This document shows, piece after piece, positions 48,919 through 59,880 of a stretch of DNA of 64,000 nt. The stretch spans positions 93,582,741-93,646,740 of the forward strand of contig NC_092879.1 in the NCBI RefSeq assembly GCF_028372415.1, given 5' to 3'. The notes beneath the pieces were generated by a model. That model was not told where the DNA came from and did not search any database. It worked only from the letters and a program-made list of their open reading frames with translations. The stretch's first letter is position 1, and each line of letters opens with the position of its first letter. The DNA comes from Notamacropus eugenii. Lineage: Eukaryota; Chordata; Mammalia; Diprotodontia; Macropodidae. The translations under genes were made by a program, and so were the position numbers.

Positions 48919-49113
48919 CAGGTGTTCTTAGCCTGAGGTCCAGGAACTTGTGCTTTCAAATAGTGTGGTAGCTGCCTTTTGATAGAATTGGTTTTCCTGG
49001 TCTTCCTATGTATTTGACTGTATACATTTAAAGCTGTTACCCTATGAGGGGGGCATAGGCTAGCCTGCCAAAGGGGCCCGTGGACTACAGAAAAGGTGAA
49101 GGAAGAGGCCCTG
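48919..49113 (+). mobile_element. hAT-like non-autonomous DNA element
   Basis: Left end CAGGTGTTCTTAGCCTG, then 'cttcctatgtatttgactg' and 'gccaaaggggcccgtggac'. It ends ...AGGCCCTG. The terminal CAG/CTG and the family order agree with hAT, but I see no matching 8-bp flanks. Confidence 0.55.
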
Positions 49114-49714
49114 TGCTTGGGCAGATTCCTTCTAGAAAAGTCTCCTTCGTGCCTTTTTGAGCTCTAAAGAGGATTGGAAGGGGCTGTTGTGGTCTGGCCC
49201 CTCTGTGTCTCTAGCTGCTGTCTGCCGGGGACCGTACTGGCTGACTGGGGAAGTCTAAATGCAAAGGAGGCCCAGGGTCCTGGTTCATCCAGACTGGACA
49301 TTTTAGCCATCAGCTCTGACCCCCTTGGAGTCTCTTTTACCCTGTTCCTCCTTGGTAGGCCCATGACACCAGGAGCCTTGGCTTTCCCTGCGCTTCTTGG
49401 GCCCTGGCCTCTCTCTGTCCTCTTGAGTTTACACCATCTGACTACATTTGGTTCTTTGATTTTCTTAACAGGCTTTGGTGGGAAGGCCAGGCTTTCCCAC
49501 TGCCTTCTGTTGGCCCTGACTGAAGAACCTTGTGAACAGTAGTTGTAAAGTGAAGGACTGGCCACTCCACATGTGCTTTGGCTGGCACAGAAAGGCTCTT
49601 GCTGCTTGGAAATTCTTCTCCTGGAGCTGCCATGATAGCACTATCACCCATCCCCTAGCACCTTCCCCTGCTTGAAGTTCTCCTCTTTGTCTCTAAGAGA
49701 TGTTTTCCAGGAGA
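49114..49714. other. No recognised feature
   Basis: Frames of 122 (+) and 133 (-) codons overlap here on opposite strands. Neither has a domain I recognise and at most one could be real. Confidence 0.45.
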
Positions 49715-49900
49715 TAAGGAGCTTGGAGCTGAGAAGGTCCAGGTTCAGATCCCACCTTTGACTAGTTGCCCACTGTGGACAAATCTCTTTGCTTTTCTGA
49801 ACCATAGTTTCCTCTTCTCAGAAATGGATGTTTTTATGGTCTCTGCCTTCCAGGGTTTTTGTGTTTCAGTTATGATAATACATGGTATCCCAAGTCTCTT
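49715..49900 (+). repeat. MIR-type SINE
   Basis: 'gagaaggtccaggttcagatc' and 'catagtttcctcttctcagaa'. Confidence 0.72.
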
Positions 49901-51189
49901 AAAAGTATATGAAGATTTTGGGGACAGCCCATAGATGTACCTGGACACTGTTAGTGTGTGATATACGTGTCATTTGTTATTATTAGGGGTCACTGCTAAA
50001 ACCTACCTCATTCCAGAAACATTGCCACTCAGAGTAGTTTGATCAGATTAGCTGGTTGTAATCTTGGAAGGCTCTGAGAGTATGCCCAGAATGGGCAGTT
50101 TCAGTGTCAGGGAGTGGCGCTTGTGAGATAGGCATCAGGGAACAGCAGAGGGCAAGGCTGGTATGAGAACTCCCAGGAAGCATTTGAAGGAACAGAAAGT
50201 TGTGAGATGAAGGCGCCAGCCTGGCACCTGGCACAGTAGCAGAGGCTCTCCGAAAGCAGCAGACTCATTCCTGGGCCATTATTGTGGATCCTAACCCTTT
50301 GCCTTCCCAGGCCTGTCCCTGGGTCCAGGCCCAGCCTCTCACACATGCTAGTTTGGGGACAATGGCCAAGTGAGTCAATCTTACTGTCTCATATGCTCTA
50401 GGTACTTAATACATTTCCTTTTTAAGCAGCTTTGAAATACTATAATTTTCTCGTCATTTGGACGATTACTGAAGGACAGCTATTATGTTTCAATTCTTCT
50501 AAGTGAGACCTACCTCTTTTTTCCCAGGACTTGTCTCATTTGCTTTCTCTTTCCCTTCTAAGAACATCTTTCAATCATGAACACCTTTACTCTTGGCCCC
50601 CAAAGCTCATTGGTTTGATAAATATTGGGATTGGGGGGCAGATCCTGAGTTGCTCCTCCCCAAATTAACATCAGTCTTTTGCTCTGTTCCCCTATGTAGA
50701 CAACCAGTGTCTCTTGAGACATGTTTCCCCAAGTGTGCTGACAGCATGCTGTGTGTCTTTGATTACTGGTGCTGGAACACATCTGCTTCCTCCCAGTAGG
50801 CTGTCTTCATTCTGGAATTGGGGGTCTGAGCGACAGAGACCAAGGTCTCCCTTGATGGCCCTGAGCATCTCAGTAGAACTGAGATCTGTGAGAAAACTGG
50901 AGATGGCTCTGGAGCCTTGCTGGTCATTTCTTGGGTGCTCTTTCTAGTTTTGTTCTGGGAAGTTTTCGTTCCTCTGGTCCGAGGTTGCAAGTATGGGTCC
51001 AATCTTGGGTCATTGCCATGAGTTAGAGGAAACTGGGGCTAGTGCAGTATTTCCCAACCTAGATGCTGGAATGATAAAACATGAGGATTCGCAACTGCTG
51101 ACTGCCCTGGTCTGTCTATGGCTCAGATCCTCAGGAGCAGGACTGAAAGAATGCAGAGCGGAGAGGAAGGCAGGAGGCTGGGCCCTCTG
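49901..51189. other. No recognised feature
   Basis: About 1.3 kb with no repeat or gene that I can name. Confidence 0.5.
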
Positions 51190-51305
51190 AGTCTAGTCTC
51201 AGTAGCATTTCAGGAACTGTGCTAGGCACTGGGGATTCAAAGGCTAGAAGACAACAGTTCCTGCCTTTAAGGATCTTCCATTTTACTGAGGAGCTGCACC
51301 ACGAT
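51190..51305 (-). repeat. L2 3' end fragment, antisense
   Basis: 'gaactgtgctaggcactgggg' and 'cagttcctgcctttaaggatc'. Confidence 0.72.
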
Positions 51306-51744
51306 GTTCCCAGATGAGTAATGTGAGGTTCATTGAATAGTAGACATTTTGTAGAGAAGCAAAAATTTGCCAGAGGCTCTTGGGTGTCAGGGAATATTTA
51401 TTGGTCCACGTGAAAAAAAAACCTTCACAGGACAGGATTTGGTTCTAGCCTTGTCTCTCATGCTCAGGACAGAAGCTGGCATGAGCAACCAGGGCTTTGG
51501 CTTAGATGCCATCTTCAGTAAGAGCATGATTCCCAGGAAGGAGGAGGGTACGGACTCACTGTTGTCCTCGTTAACCTTTGGACCTTGCCTACTCCCTCCC
51601 CTTTGCCCATCACCCCCAGGGGCTGTGGCAATGAAGCCCATCTCTGGATTACCTTCCGCACTGGAATTCAAGCTCCTGGCCCAAGGATTTGACTGCCCAA
51701 GGGGGACTTTGCCTGCTTCTCTCTTCTCTCTCTCTTATATAATA
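51306..51744. other. No recognised feature
   Basis: The 143-codon + strand frame at 51,367-51,798 has no recognisable domain and runs into antisense L2. Confidence 0.45.
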
Positions 51745-52930
51745 GCCATTGCTGCCTGTGTCTTAGTGCCATGTGACTGGCACTGGCCAAGGTGCTGAGG
51801 CTAGAAAGACCAAAAGAGTCCTGCCCTCCAGGAACTTCCATTCTCTTGGGAAGGATATAGCATGTCCACAGGTAAACAGAAAAGATATTCAAAGGAAGTA
51901 CAAGCTGCCTCCGGGGGGTGGGAAAGGCTCTAGCCTCCCAGGAAATTCAAACAGAATTTGGGGAGGAGGTGCTGCTTGAACTGATCTTTGATGGGAATGA
52001 GGACATCTGAGAGGCGGAGCTGAGGAGGGTGGGCATCTTGGGCATGGAGGGCACAGAGATGGGAATGTCACATGGGAAGCAGAGCAACTCAGTCAATTTG
52101 GCTGGACTGGAGAGCAGGGAAGGGAATAACACAGGATAAAGCTGGAAAGGGAAGTCCGCGCCTAGTTGTGAGGAGCCCAGTGCCAAGCAGAGGAGTTTGT
52201 GTTTGATTCTAGAGATGATGGAGGTGATAGATGATTGGAGCGTGACTTGGTGAGTGAGGTCTGCGCTTTAGGAATATCTCTTTAGTGGGTATGTGGAGTA
52301 TAGATTGGCAAGGCAGAGACCTGTTTGCAGTTCAGGTGACAGGGCTGGGGGCTGGTGTAAATGGAGAGGAAGGTTGTGGATGGGAGAGATGTGGAGGCTG
52401 AATTCACAAGACTTTGACAAATGATCAAATTTGGCAGATGAGGGGGAGGGATAAGTCAAGGATGATACCTTGGGAGCCCAGAAGGAGGTGGTGTCCTTAA
52501 TACTCTCTAGGGAAGTTTGGAAGAGGAGTACTTTGAGGGGTGAAAGGTAATGAATTCTGTCCTGGGCAAGTTGACTGTGAAATGTCCACTAGGCACTTTG
52601 TAATTTGGCCTTGAAGCTCAGGAAAGAGAGTGGGGTTGGATCTAGGAGCCATTAGCACAGAGGTGATAGTTGAAGCCATAGGAGTTGATGACATTGAGAG
52701 AGACTGCAGAGAGAAAAGAGACAAGGGCCCAGGACAGGACGCTGGAGAACGTCAGTGGCTTGGTGGTACCAGACTGATGAAGACTGAGCAAAGGAAACTG
52801 ATGGCGAGTGAGCGGTGAAACGGGAGAGAGTATCAAGGAGAGGAGGGAGGCGACCATCAGTAAAGGCCACAGTGACGTCAGGAGGGCTCAGGACTGAGAA
52901 CAGGCTGATAAGAAATCCTTGTACCTCTGG
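51745..52930 (-). mobile_element. L2 LINE, antisense, about 1.2 kb
   Basis: The longest L2 here. It runs from the 3'-proximal 'cctgccctccaggaacttcc' through 'aggtctgcgctttaggaata' and 'aatgaattctgtcctgggc' to the reverse-transcriptase part, where 'gcccaggacaggacgctggag' corresponds to the GSVLGP-type box. The minus strand near 52,700 reads SYGFNYHLCANGS, a decayed YADD region. Confidence 0.87.
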
Positions 52931-53024
52931 AGAGCGCAGCTTTAGCCGGGTAGTTGGGAGCCAGTCGACTTTGTTAGACAGCTTTAGGTGTCGGGGAGAG
53001 GTGGTCAGAATTGATGATATGCTT

Positions 53025-53107
53025 GGATCCTGGCTATGTCATGTATTAGGCCATGTGTGACCTTTGGCACCTCTGGGGGCCTCCCTTTCTTCTTTCTTCG
53101 GTTTCTC

Positions 53108-53141
<34 letters not shown>

Positions 53142-53340
53142 CCCCCAGCTCCTAATACAACTCCTCTGACTGGTCCGCTCTGGGGTCTCTGGTCACCTTC
53201 ACTCTACATGGGAGCAAGAATCCTGGAGGCCCCCCATTCTCCTCCTTTGGCTTCCCCCTGATTTGCTTCTGGTGCCAAAATTGAGCTTTGAGGACGTTGG
53301 CCTTTGGGGTTCATTTTCCTCATCTGTGAAGTGAGATTCC
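53025..53340 (+). repeat. MIR-type SINE split by a poly-C tract and other sequence
   Basis: 'gtgtgacctttggcacctctg' lies left of the poly-C and 'ggttcattttcctcatctgtg' right of it. Together they read as one MIR core interrupted after its middle. Confidence 0.45.
53109..53140. repeat. Poly-C run, 32 nt
   Basis: Thirty-two consecutive Cs, then G and five more Cs. The Pro-rich frame over it is an artefact. Confidence 0.9.
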
Positions 53341-53999
53341 CATCTCTAGCCCTATCTACTTAGCCGGCAGGATTATTGGGGATAGCAGATTATAGCATGG
53401 GTGGGAGAGTGCTTCTGCTTTGTAGAAGCTGCCAAGAGGAGGAGGGGGTGGGGGGAAGGGGAGAAAGAGAAAGAGGGGGAAAGAGGGAAGAAGGAAGAAT
53501 TCCTTGGAGTCAGTGTTTCTCTGAGCTCTTGCTTCAGTATTTTTGCCTGCTGGCCTCATTTGGCAGTATTTCCTGTTCCTTCTCAGAAAATAAGGGGAAC
53601 TGGCTTCAAGTAGTGGCCCTTACTGCAGTGGGGGCAATCAGTCAAGTGTTCAGTGATGCCCTACTGGGTGCAGGCCCTGTGTGGTGGGTGGCCTACCCAG
53701 GAGGAGGGAGGAGTGCTGGGGCCAGAGCTGCACCTTGAAGGACACCTCACATCCCATTTCTTTCTTCTCACAGTTATGTGGCAAAGGGCAATTTGAAATT
53801 GTTTTTGAGGTCAATGAGCTGCCCGTCCTGCCAGCTGCCTGGGCAGCCTCCACCCTCTCCCCCCAACACATTGGGGTGGGCTGTACCACTAAAATCCAGT
53901 CCTAGAGAGTTGGATGGCAAACTCTTTCTCGCCTCAGTCATCGGGATTAATTTCCAAACTAAAATATTTATGATACTTTGAAGGAATATGGAGCCCTAA
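53341..53999. other. No recognised feature
   Basis: Purine-rich at 53,430-53,490; the overlapping frames show no domains. Confidence 0.5.
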
Positions 54000-54100
54000 A
54001 GTCAGAGAATTCAGATTACCTTTGAATCCTGGCTGTGTGACCTTGGACAAGTCCCTGCCTGTTCCTCACTCATTTGCCAAATGATGGAATCTAACTAGAA
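54000..54100 (+). repeat. MIR-type SINE fragment
   Basis: 'ctggctgtgtgaccttggac' in sense orientation. Confidence 0.72.
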
Positions 54101-55349
54101 CAGGGCTCCTTCACTTAGTTTGTGCTGTGTATCCTTGGGTGGTCTGCCCGCCAAAGCCTAGGGATGGACCCCTTCTCAGAACCATGTCTTCAAGTCATTG
54201 AAGGGAATGTGGAGTTTCAGTTAGAGGCGAGTCAAAAGAACCATCATTTTTTCCTATCTAAGTGTTCAGTTCCCTCCCCTCCCCCCATCTATCCACAGAG
54301 GCCTTGGGGCTAAGAGACCTTGAATGAGACCCTTTCCATCATGGGCATGGGCTTTCCTCAAAACATGTAGCATTTGGGCCTGCCTGCTGACCCTCCACCT
54401 GTGGGGCTTGGGGTTTCTTTATTGGTCACAGAGGAGGTAGAAGTATGTGATCTCATTATGTAATTATTTTATAGAAACAGTATTTAATGAGGAAGAGGCT
54501 GTTAATAACCAGAGAAAGTGAATTTTAAACTAAGAAACACAAGTAGAAAAGAAGAAAGTGAAAGCGCCAGTTCTTGAGGCATTTTCCAATAAGATGACTG
54601 ACTCATTGGACACTGATTTTTAAAGTTAGAGAGGACGACATAACCCCGTGTGTTACACAACACATCTGAGGTGCTCCCGGCTGATGGCAGAGTGGGGCCT
54701 TGAGCTCTGGACTCCTATCTGCCAGTGAGGAAAGAGCCTGCTTCTCAAGGGCAGGTGGTGGCCTGAATCTCCTGGGACTAGCCCCTCACAAACTCGCTCT
54801 TTTTTCATAGCACAGGCTGTGGGGGAAGACCTGTTGCTCAGTTTCAGTGATGTATAAATTAAGAGGAGCAGAAGAGCTGGAGTGGATGGCAGAGAGAAAT
54901 AAGCAAATGGTAGCCTTTGCCCTTCTTTGAATACCATTACCTTGACCTGCTCTAGATAATGGGGTAATTGGCAATATGAGCCCTTCTCTTTGCTCAGGAA
55001 ATAGCCCAGTTGGGATTAGAAGCAATGATACTTTGGTTACAGTAGGTCTGCTGGTAATGGCTTCTGGGCTGCCTCTTCCTTCCTTGAAAAGGGAGAAGTA
55101 TTCTAATCCTGGTGGGGAGATGTTTTGGAAAAGCTTTGTGTGTCATTTTCTCCCTCATCTTCTTCCTTTCGGTGACAATAGTTTTGGCTTTGCTGTACCC
55201 CCACCCCCAGTCTTTATCAATATGTCCATTATATAGATCCACAAAGTTCTGCGGAAACTGAGCTTGCTTTTGGAGTATGTGTACACATGTGGACTTTAGT
55301 AAGTGTGTCCACTTTAGAGCCTCCCCCCTCTTTTCCTCAGGGCTCCCAA
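54101..55349. other. No recognised feature
   Basis: About 1.25 kb without a nameable repeat or gene. Confidence 0.5.
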
Positions 55350-55985
55350 GAGATGGGCTAGTTATTGTTTAGTCGTGCCCAACTCTTCATGACCCCATGG
55401 GCTACGGCATGCCAGGCCCTTTTCTCCTCCACTATGTTTCAAAGTCTGTCTTGCTCCCATGACCCTCCAACACTCTCTATCCATCTCATCCTCTTCCATC
55501 CCCTTTTCCTTTGGCCTTCAATCTTTCCCACCACCAGGATCTTTTCCAATGAGGCTCATCTTCTCATTATGGGACCAAAGTATTTAAGCTTCAGCTTCCG
55601 TATTTGTCCTTCCAGTAACTAGCCTGAATTCGTTTATTTTAAGTATTGATGATTTGATCTCTTTGCTGTCTAAGGGACTCTCCAAAGTCTTCTCCAGAGC
55701 CACAGTTCGAAAGCATCGATTCTGTGGTGCTCAACTTTCCTTGTCATCCAACTCTCACAGCCTTACATTGCTACTGTCAAAGCTGAAGCTTTCTCTATGT
55801 GGACCTGTGTTGGGAGGGTGAGGTCTGTGCTTTTCCTTACGTTGTTTGAATTTGTCATAGCTTTGGTATCTTTTTACTTCATGGCTGCCATCGCCATCTG
55901 CAGTGATCTTTGAGCCCAAGAAGATAAAATCTGACACGACTTCCATTTCTTCTCCCTCTGTTTGCCAGGAAGTGATGGGACTAGT
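55350..55985 (-). mobile_element. RTE/BovB-type LINE 3' fragment
   Basis: The complement encodes the C-terminal side of an RTE reverse transcriptase: DFIFLGSKITADGDGSHEVKR near 55,870-55,940. On the + strand the order matches BovB in antisense: 'tagtcgtgcccaactcttca', 'gaccccatgggctacggcatg', 'cttcaatctttcccaccacc', 'aaagcatcgattctgtggtg', 'ccatctgcagtgatctttg'. Frames are broken after the conserved block. The terminal 'gtcgtgcccaactcttcatgacc' resembles the tails of the SINEs at 4.87, 20.2 and 34.3 kb. Confidence 0.92.
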
Positions 55986-55999
55986 TGCCAGAAGCTAGT

Positions 56000-56120
56000 C
56001 TAGGGGAAAGTCAGGTCTGGAAAGGTGAAAATGAGTAGCTACTCAAGGTCATTATCCATGGCATCTCACAGCTCACATTTGAGCCCTGGTTCTCAGACTC
56101 CAAGTCCAGTGACCTTCCTA
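56000..56120 (-). repeat. MIR-type SINE fragment, antisense
   Basis: 'cacatttgagccctggttctc' and 'ccagtgaccttcctagagcacc'. Confidence 0.55.
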
Positions 56121-56259
56121 GAGCACCAGATCCTAGCAGTAGCCAGCATCTTCAGGACAGTCCTCATAAAAAGGCAAAGTTGATGTATTTGAGAGCTTTT
56201 TATGTAGCAGAATAAGCCTAGAGGCAAACATTCAATCTTTCCTCAAAGTTATACAAAAG

Positions 56260-56625
56260 CTTGAAAAATCCTTAGAGAAGGAACTTTTCTAATCAAAACT
56301 TTTGTTTTAAGAGAAAGGTACAGAGCTAGGATCCCCAGTAACTGTCTTGGAGGAATGGAGGGGGGAGTAATGATGTGTTGCCACATGGGGCTCCAGAGAA
56401 CAAGTAGGGAGTAGTGAGTCTGAGGGGTGTCAGAGAAGGCAGACTTCAACTTACTGTCAGGAAATGCTTTCTAAGAATGAGAGCTGTCCTGGAGGTGAAG
56501 GGCTGTCTGGGAAGGGGAATGGGTCCCACTCCTCAGAGGGGTCTTTGAGTGGAGACTGGGGACCCCTTGTTGGGCTGAGGGAATTCCTGCATGAACTCTC
56601 TGACCTCTGAGGCCCTCCCCAGCAC
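56260..56625 (+). mobile_element. CR1/L3-like 3' segment, copy 2
   Basis: Matches 45,226-45,415, then continues 'aggaaatgctttctaagaatg', 'agagctgtcctggaggtg' and 'tctgacctctgaggccctcc', which follow CR1/L3 3'UTR order. Confidence 0.6.
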
Positions 56626-57069
56626 TGAGATGGAGGGGTGTGCGGGAGTGAGTGTGTACAGTGAACACACTCCAGGAGGGCAGCCAGAGATGGCCTGAGA
56701 CAAAGCTGCCTGGGGTCCTTGGATGTCCTGTCTGGAGGTGTTCACTTAGCCTTTCACCCAGGGGATCAAGATCACTTGTTTCTTTAAATGGCCAGAAAGG
56801 CATCCTAGGGGTGACTGTTTGTGCTGGCCATTGTGGTAGGCTGGGCGGCATTCTTAGAATAGGATTGCCAAGGAGGCGAACATAGGCGAACACAAGGGAG
56901 CTGCTCGCTTGGTTGCTAGCACTCTGAGTGTAGCTCACATGGGCAGCCCACTCTCTATCGATTTCAAGCCCGAGCTCCTCATTTCTCTAATTTTTCCCAG
57001 TCTGAAAATTGGCTTCCTTTACCCAGAAGACCAAAGCACTATCAGACTTGAGTTAACCCTGTTCTCTTA
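56626..57069. other. No recognised feature
   Basis: The 155-codon minus-strand frame (56,471-56,938) lies largely over the CR1/L3-like segment and is not called. Confidence 0.45.
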
Positions 57070-57134
57070 CCTTGTCTCTCTGGTTGGCATGTGTGTTCTG
57101 GGGTGTGAGGGTTGGTGTGGGATGTGAGGTCTGG

Positions 57135-57222
57135 AGTGGGCCAGGGCCAACGGTCTGGGCTGTGAAGGCTGGAGAAGCCAGGGCCAAGGGTCTGGGCTGT
57201 GTGGACCCAGGCCAAGGGTCTG
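57135..57222. repeat. Degenerate minisatellite, three units
   Basis: The word CCAGGGCCAAGGGTCTGGG recurs three times with substitutions, spaced about 30-40 bp apart. Confidence 0.75.
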
Positions 57223-57350
57223 AGTTCAAAACCTGTCTCTGCTACTTACTACCTGTCTTAGGGTGGCTAAGACACTCAGTGAATCTGGGCCTTAGTTTTC
57301 TCTTGCATAAAATGAGGAAGGTTGGGACTGGAGAACCTCTGAGCATGAAG
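57223..57350 (+). repeat. MIR-type SINE fragment
   Basis: 'gagttcaaaacctgtctctgc' and 'gccttagttttctcttgcata'. Confidence 0.7.
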
Positions 57351-57399
57351 TGCTTTCCCTAAGATCACAGAAGGGTGATGATGGCTACTAGTATGCGAC

Positions 57400-57426
57400 C
57401 ATGATGATGATGATGATGATGATGAT
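57400..57426. repeat. (ATG)n trinucleotide repeat
   Basis: About nine ATG units. The methionine-run frame is an artefact. Confidence 0.95.
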
Positions 57427-57449
57427 AAGACAGTTGGAAAAGAGGCCCC

Positions 57450-58152
57450 TGGACTGGGGCATTGGGCCATCCCAGGACCACTTCAAGACTTATGGTTACC
57501 TGTTTTTAGCATATTTTGGCCTTGAGGGAGAAACCAAGCCCCTGGCCTGTCTCCCAGACTCACAAGGGCCAGGCCTCAGAGCTGAAGTTTAACTGAAAGG
57601 GGATGGCAGTCAGGGAGTGCTGCTGCTCTGGTGGTTCACTTGGGCCAGGTCAGCCTATAGGACATGGGGCCTGGCTGGGCTGCAGTTTAGGGCCTTGCAG
57701 TGAGTAGGTTTCAGTTGGGTTAGGCTTAGTGGCTCCATAGTTGGATCTTTTCTGGGAGGCTAATTTGAAAGTTCACAGGTCATTTATTTGTTGGGCTCTG
57801 TGGTAACTCCTTCTCAGAGACTGTTTACAGTATCTGAACCTCTCCTCCTCTCCCTTTCCCTACTCTCTTCCCTTCTCCCTCTTTGTCTCTTGCCTTTCTA
57901 CATTTTTGTTAGATCCTCTCCCCCCTTCCTTCTTTCCTCCCTCTTCCTAAAAAGACCAAGGTCTCCCATTGCATCCTGGCTTATCTCCAGTCATCCTGAT
58001 GAATATCTGGTCACTGGCTCAGGAGGAGATACTGAGGCTGGTGACCTTGCACAGCCCCTCCCTCCCTCAAATCAAAGTCAAGTGCCAGTCATGCCATCTT
58101 TTCTCTGATGTCATGGTCCTCTTCGAAAATGAAGGATGAACACAACAACAAC
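57450..58152 (+). repeat. Copy B of the ~700-bp inverted repeat pair
   Basis: Runs from 'gactggggcattgggccatcc' to a terminal CACAACAACAA tail near 58,152. It is the reverse complement of 44,320-45,041, including the poly-purine/pyrimidine middle (57,840-57,960) and the last ~190 bp shared with the short relatives at 33.35 and 45.04 kb. Confidence 0.88.
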
Positions 58153-59084
58153 CCTCCTCTTCCTCCTCCTTCCTGTCCTCCTTCTGCTCCCCTTTCCCCT
58201 CCTTTTCCTCCTCCTCCTTTCCTTTCTGCATTTCTACCCTTTGTGAAATGCTCCTGGGCTTAGGAAGACTAACCTTTGACCAGGGATCCTCCTGGTAAGA
58301 TCCCAGCCTGCTTTACTCCAAAGAGGTATTTTAATGGAATGGGGATCCCAAGCTGTTTTGGTCTCCTGGCCTATGCTTTCATACCTAATAAGGTTTACAG
58401 AAGTGTTAATTAAGTTGTTAAAACTGTTTCCCAGAGAAGCTTGACTTCTCTCCTCGGGCCCTCAGGTAGTGACCGGAGGACTCCCTTGGCATCCTTCCCT
58501 GATATCACTGCCCCACTCCCATGCCTGTCAGGAGGGCTTTGGTACAGTTATTAGTGAACAGATTCTTTCATACAAATATTACCTACAGAATGGTGAAATG
58601 AACACGTAGTCACATTCAGTGACCTGTTGACATCAGTGTGCTGCTGGGGGGTAGTGGCATGGTAGTGAGGTATTGTGGGCAAGGAGGCTTTTTAGCACTT
58701 GATGGCCAGGGGGATGTCTTCTAGCTGTACTTCTGCAAACCTGTGATCCTGCATGCAAGAGGCTTGGACACAGGGAGGGCATCAAATTGGATTGGCATGG
58801 AAGGAAAGTGCAGAGCACAAAGACTTGGCTTAATGTTGGATCCCTGAGTTGTGGTATTGAGACTAGCCAGTGATCCCTGGCTCTCTGAATCCCCTTTCCC
58901 TCTTCATCCCCTGGTTCCAGAGACTAAGGCTGCCTGTGACACTCAAGAACTGCAAGGTTGCCAGTCTCTGAGAGATCATTGCAGCCTAAGGTGTACCTGT
59001 GGCATAAATCCTATCTTTAGTGTGCCTGATGTGGTCATTCATTCTCTCCAGGGAAGAGCAAGTCACTGTTCTTTGAAATAATGG
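58153..59084. other. No recognised feature
   Basis: Pyrimidine-rich to 58,230; nothing else named. Confidence 0.5.
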
Positions 59085-59672
59085 GCAGCTCTAGTTGTCA
59101 TCTGGGTTTTCTGTAAGCTTTTATGCCCAGGATTTGCGAGTAGAATTCTCTCTTCAGAGCCTCCAGCAGCTCCACCACACCAGCAATCCTCCTCACCCCA
59201 GGACCGCCACTCAGGGCTGAGATCTGGAGATCAGCTGCTTGATTACCCCAGGCTCTTTAGGCCAAGGGCTCTGCTGTTACCCTGGGGCCTGGGCTAGGGC
59301 TGGACCCTGCTCCCTTCTCACCCAGGTGAAAGAGCTTTCTCATTCACCTTTGAAGCTGTCTTTTGCGTTTATGATTTGAGGAATCTGGGAACTGCAGCTG
59401 CTGCCTGTCATTCTGCTCCCTGAAGCCTACTCCAGTCCTGTCCCTGCCATGGCCCAGGCTGGGCTGCACTCTGCTCTGAACCTGATGTGATAGACCTTTC
59501 CTGTCAGCCTTCTTGGCTATCTTGGGCTAGAAATCTCTTTCACTCTGTCGCTGTGTGGCTTCTGCTGCTCTAGAATTTGTTTAGAGTCATTTTTTACAGG
59601 TATTTTATGGGTTATGGGAGTAGAGCTAGAGCAGATCTGTCCTTCTACTCCACCATCTTGGCTCCACCCCTG
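59085..59672 (-). mobile_element. L1 5'UTR fragment, antisense
   Basis: The right end complements to GGGGTGGAGCCAAGATGG, the L1 start. The rest ('cctggggcctgggctaggg', 'caggtgaaagagctttctc', 'atgatttgaggaatctggg') reads as G+C-moderate 5'UTR with no ORF. It keeps its 5' end and has lost its 3' end, the reverse of normal L1 truncation. Confidence 0.7.
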
Positions 59673-59880
59673 AAACTGAGTTTTTTAATCCAATTTAATC
59701 CTAACTTTACATTTGACCATTGTAGTTCAATTCAGTTGATAACTAACCCAGTGATGATTGCTATCTCTCTAGTGTGAGGCCCAGACTGGCCAAACTGTCG
59801 CCAGGAAATGATGCTGGGAATGAATTTTTCTAACCCCAACAAGTCTTGAAGTTTATTTACTATGAAGTAAAAGGCTACAG

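Noticed and set aside
49164..49565. Overlapping frames of 133 (-) and 122 (+) codons
   Set aside because: Mutually exclusive on opposite strands, no motifs, length within chance for G+C-moderate DNA.
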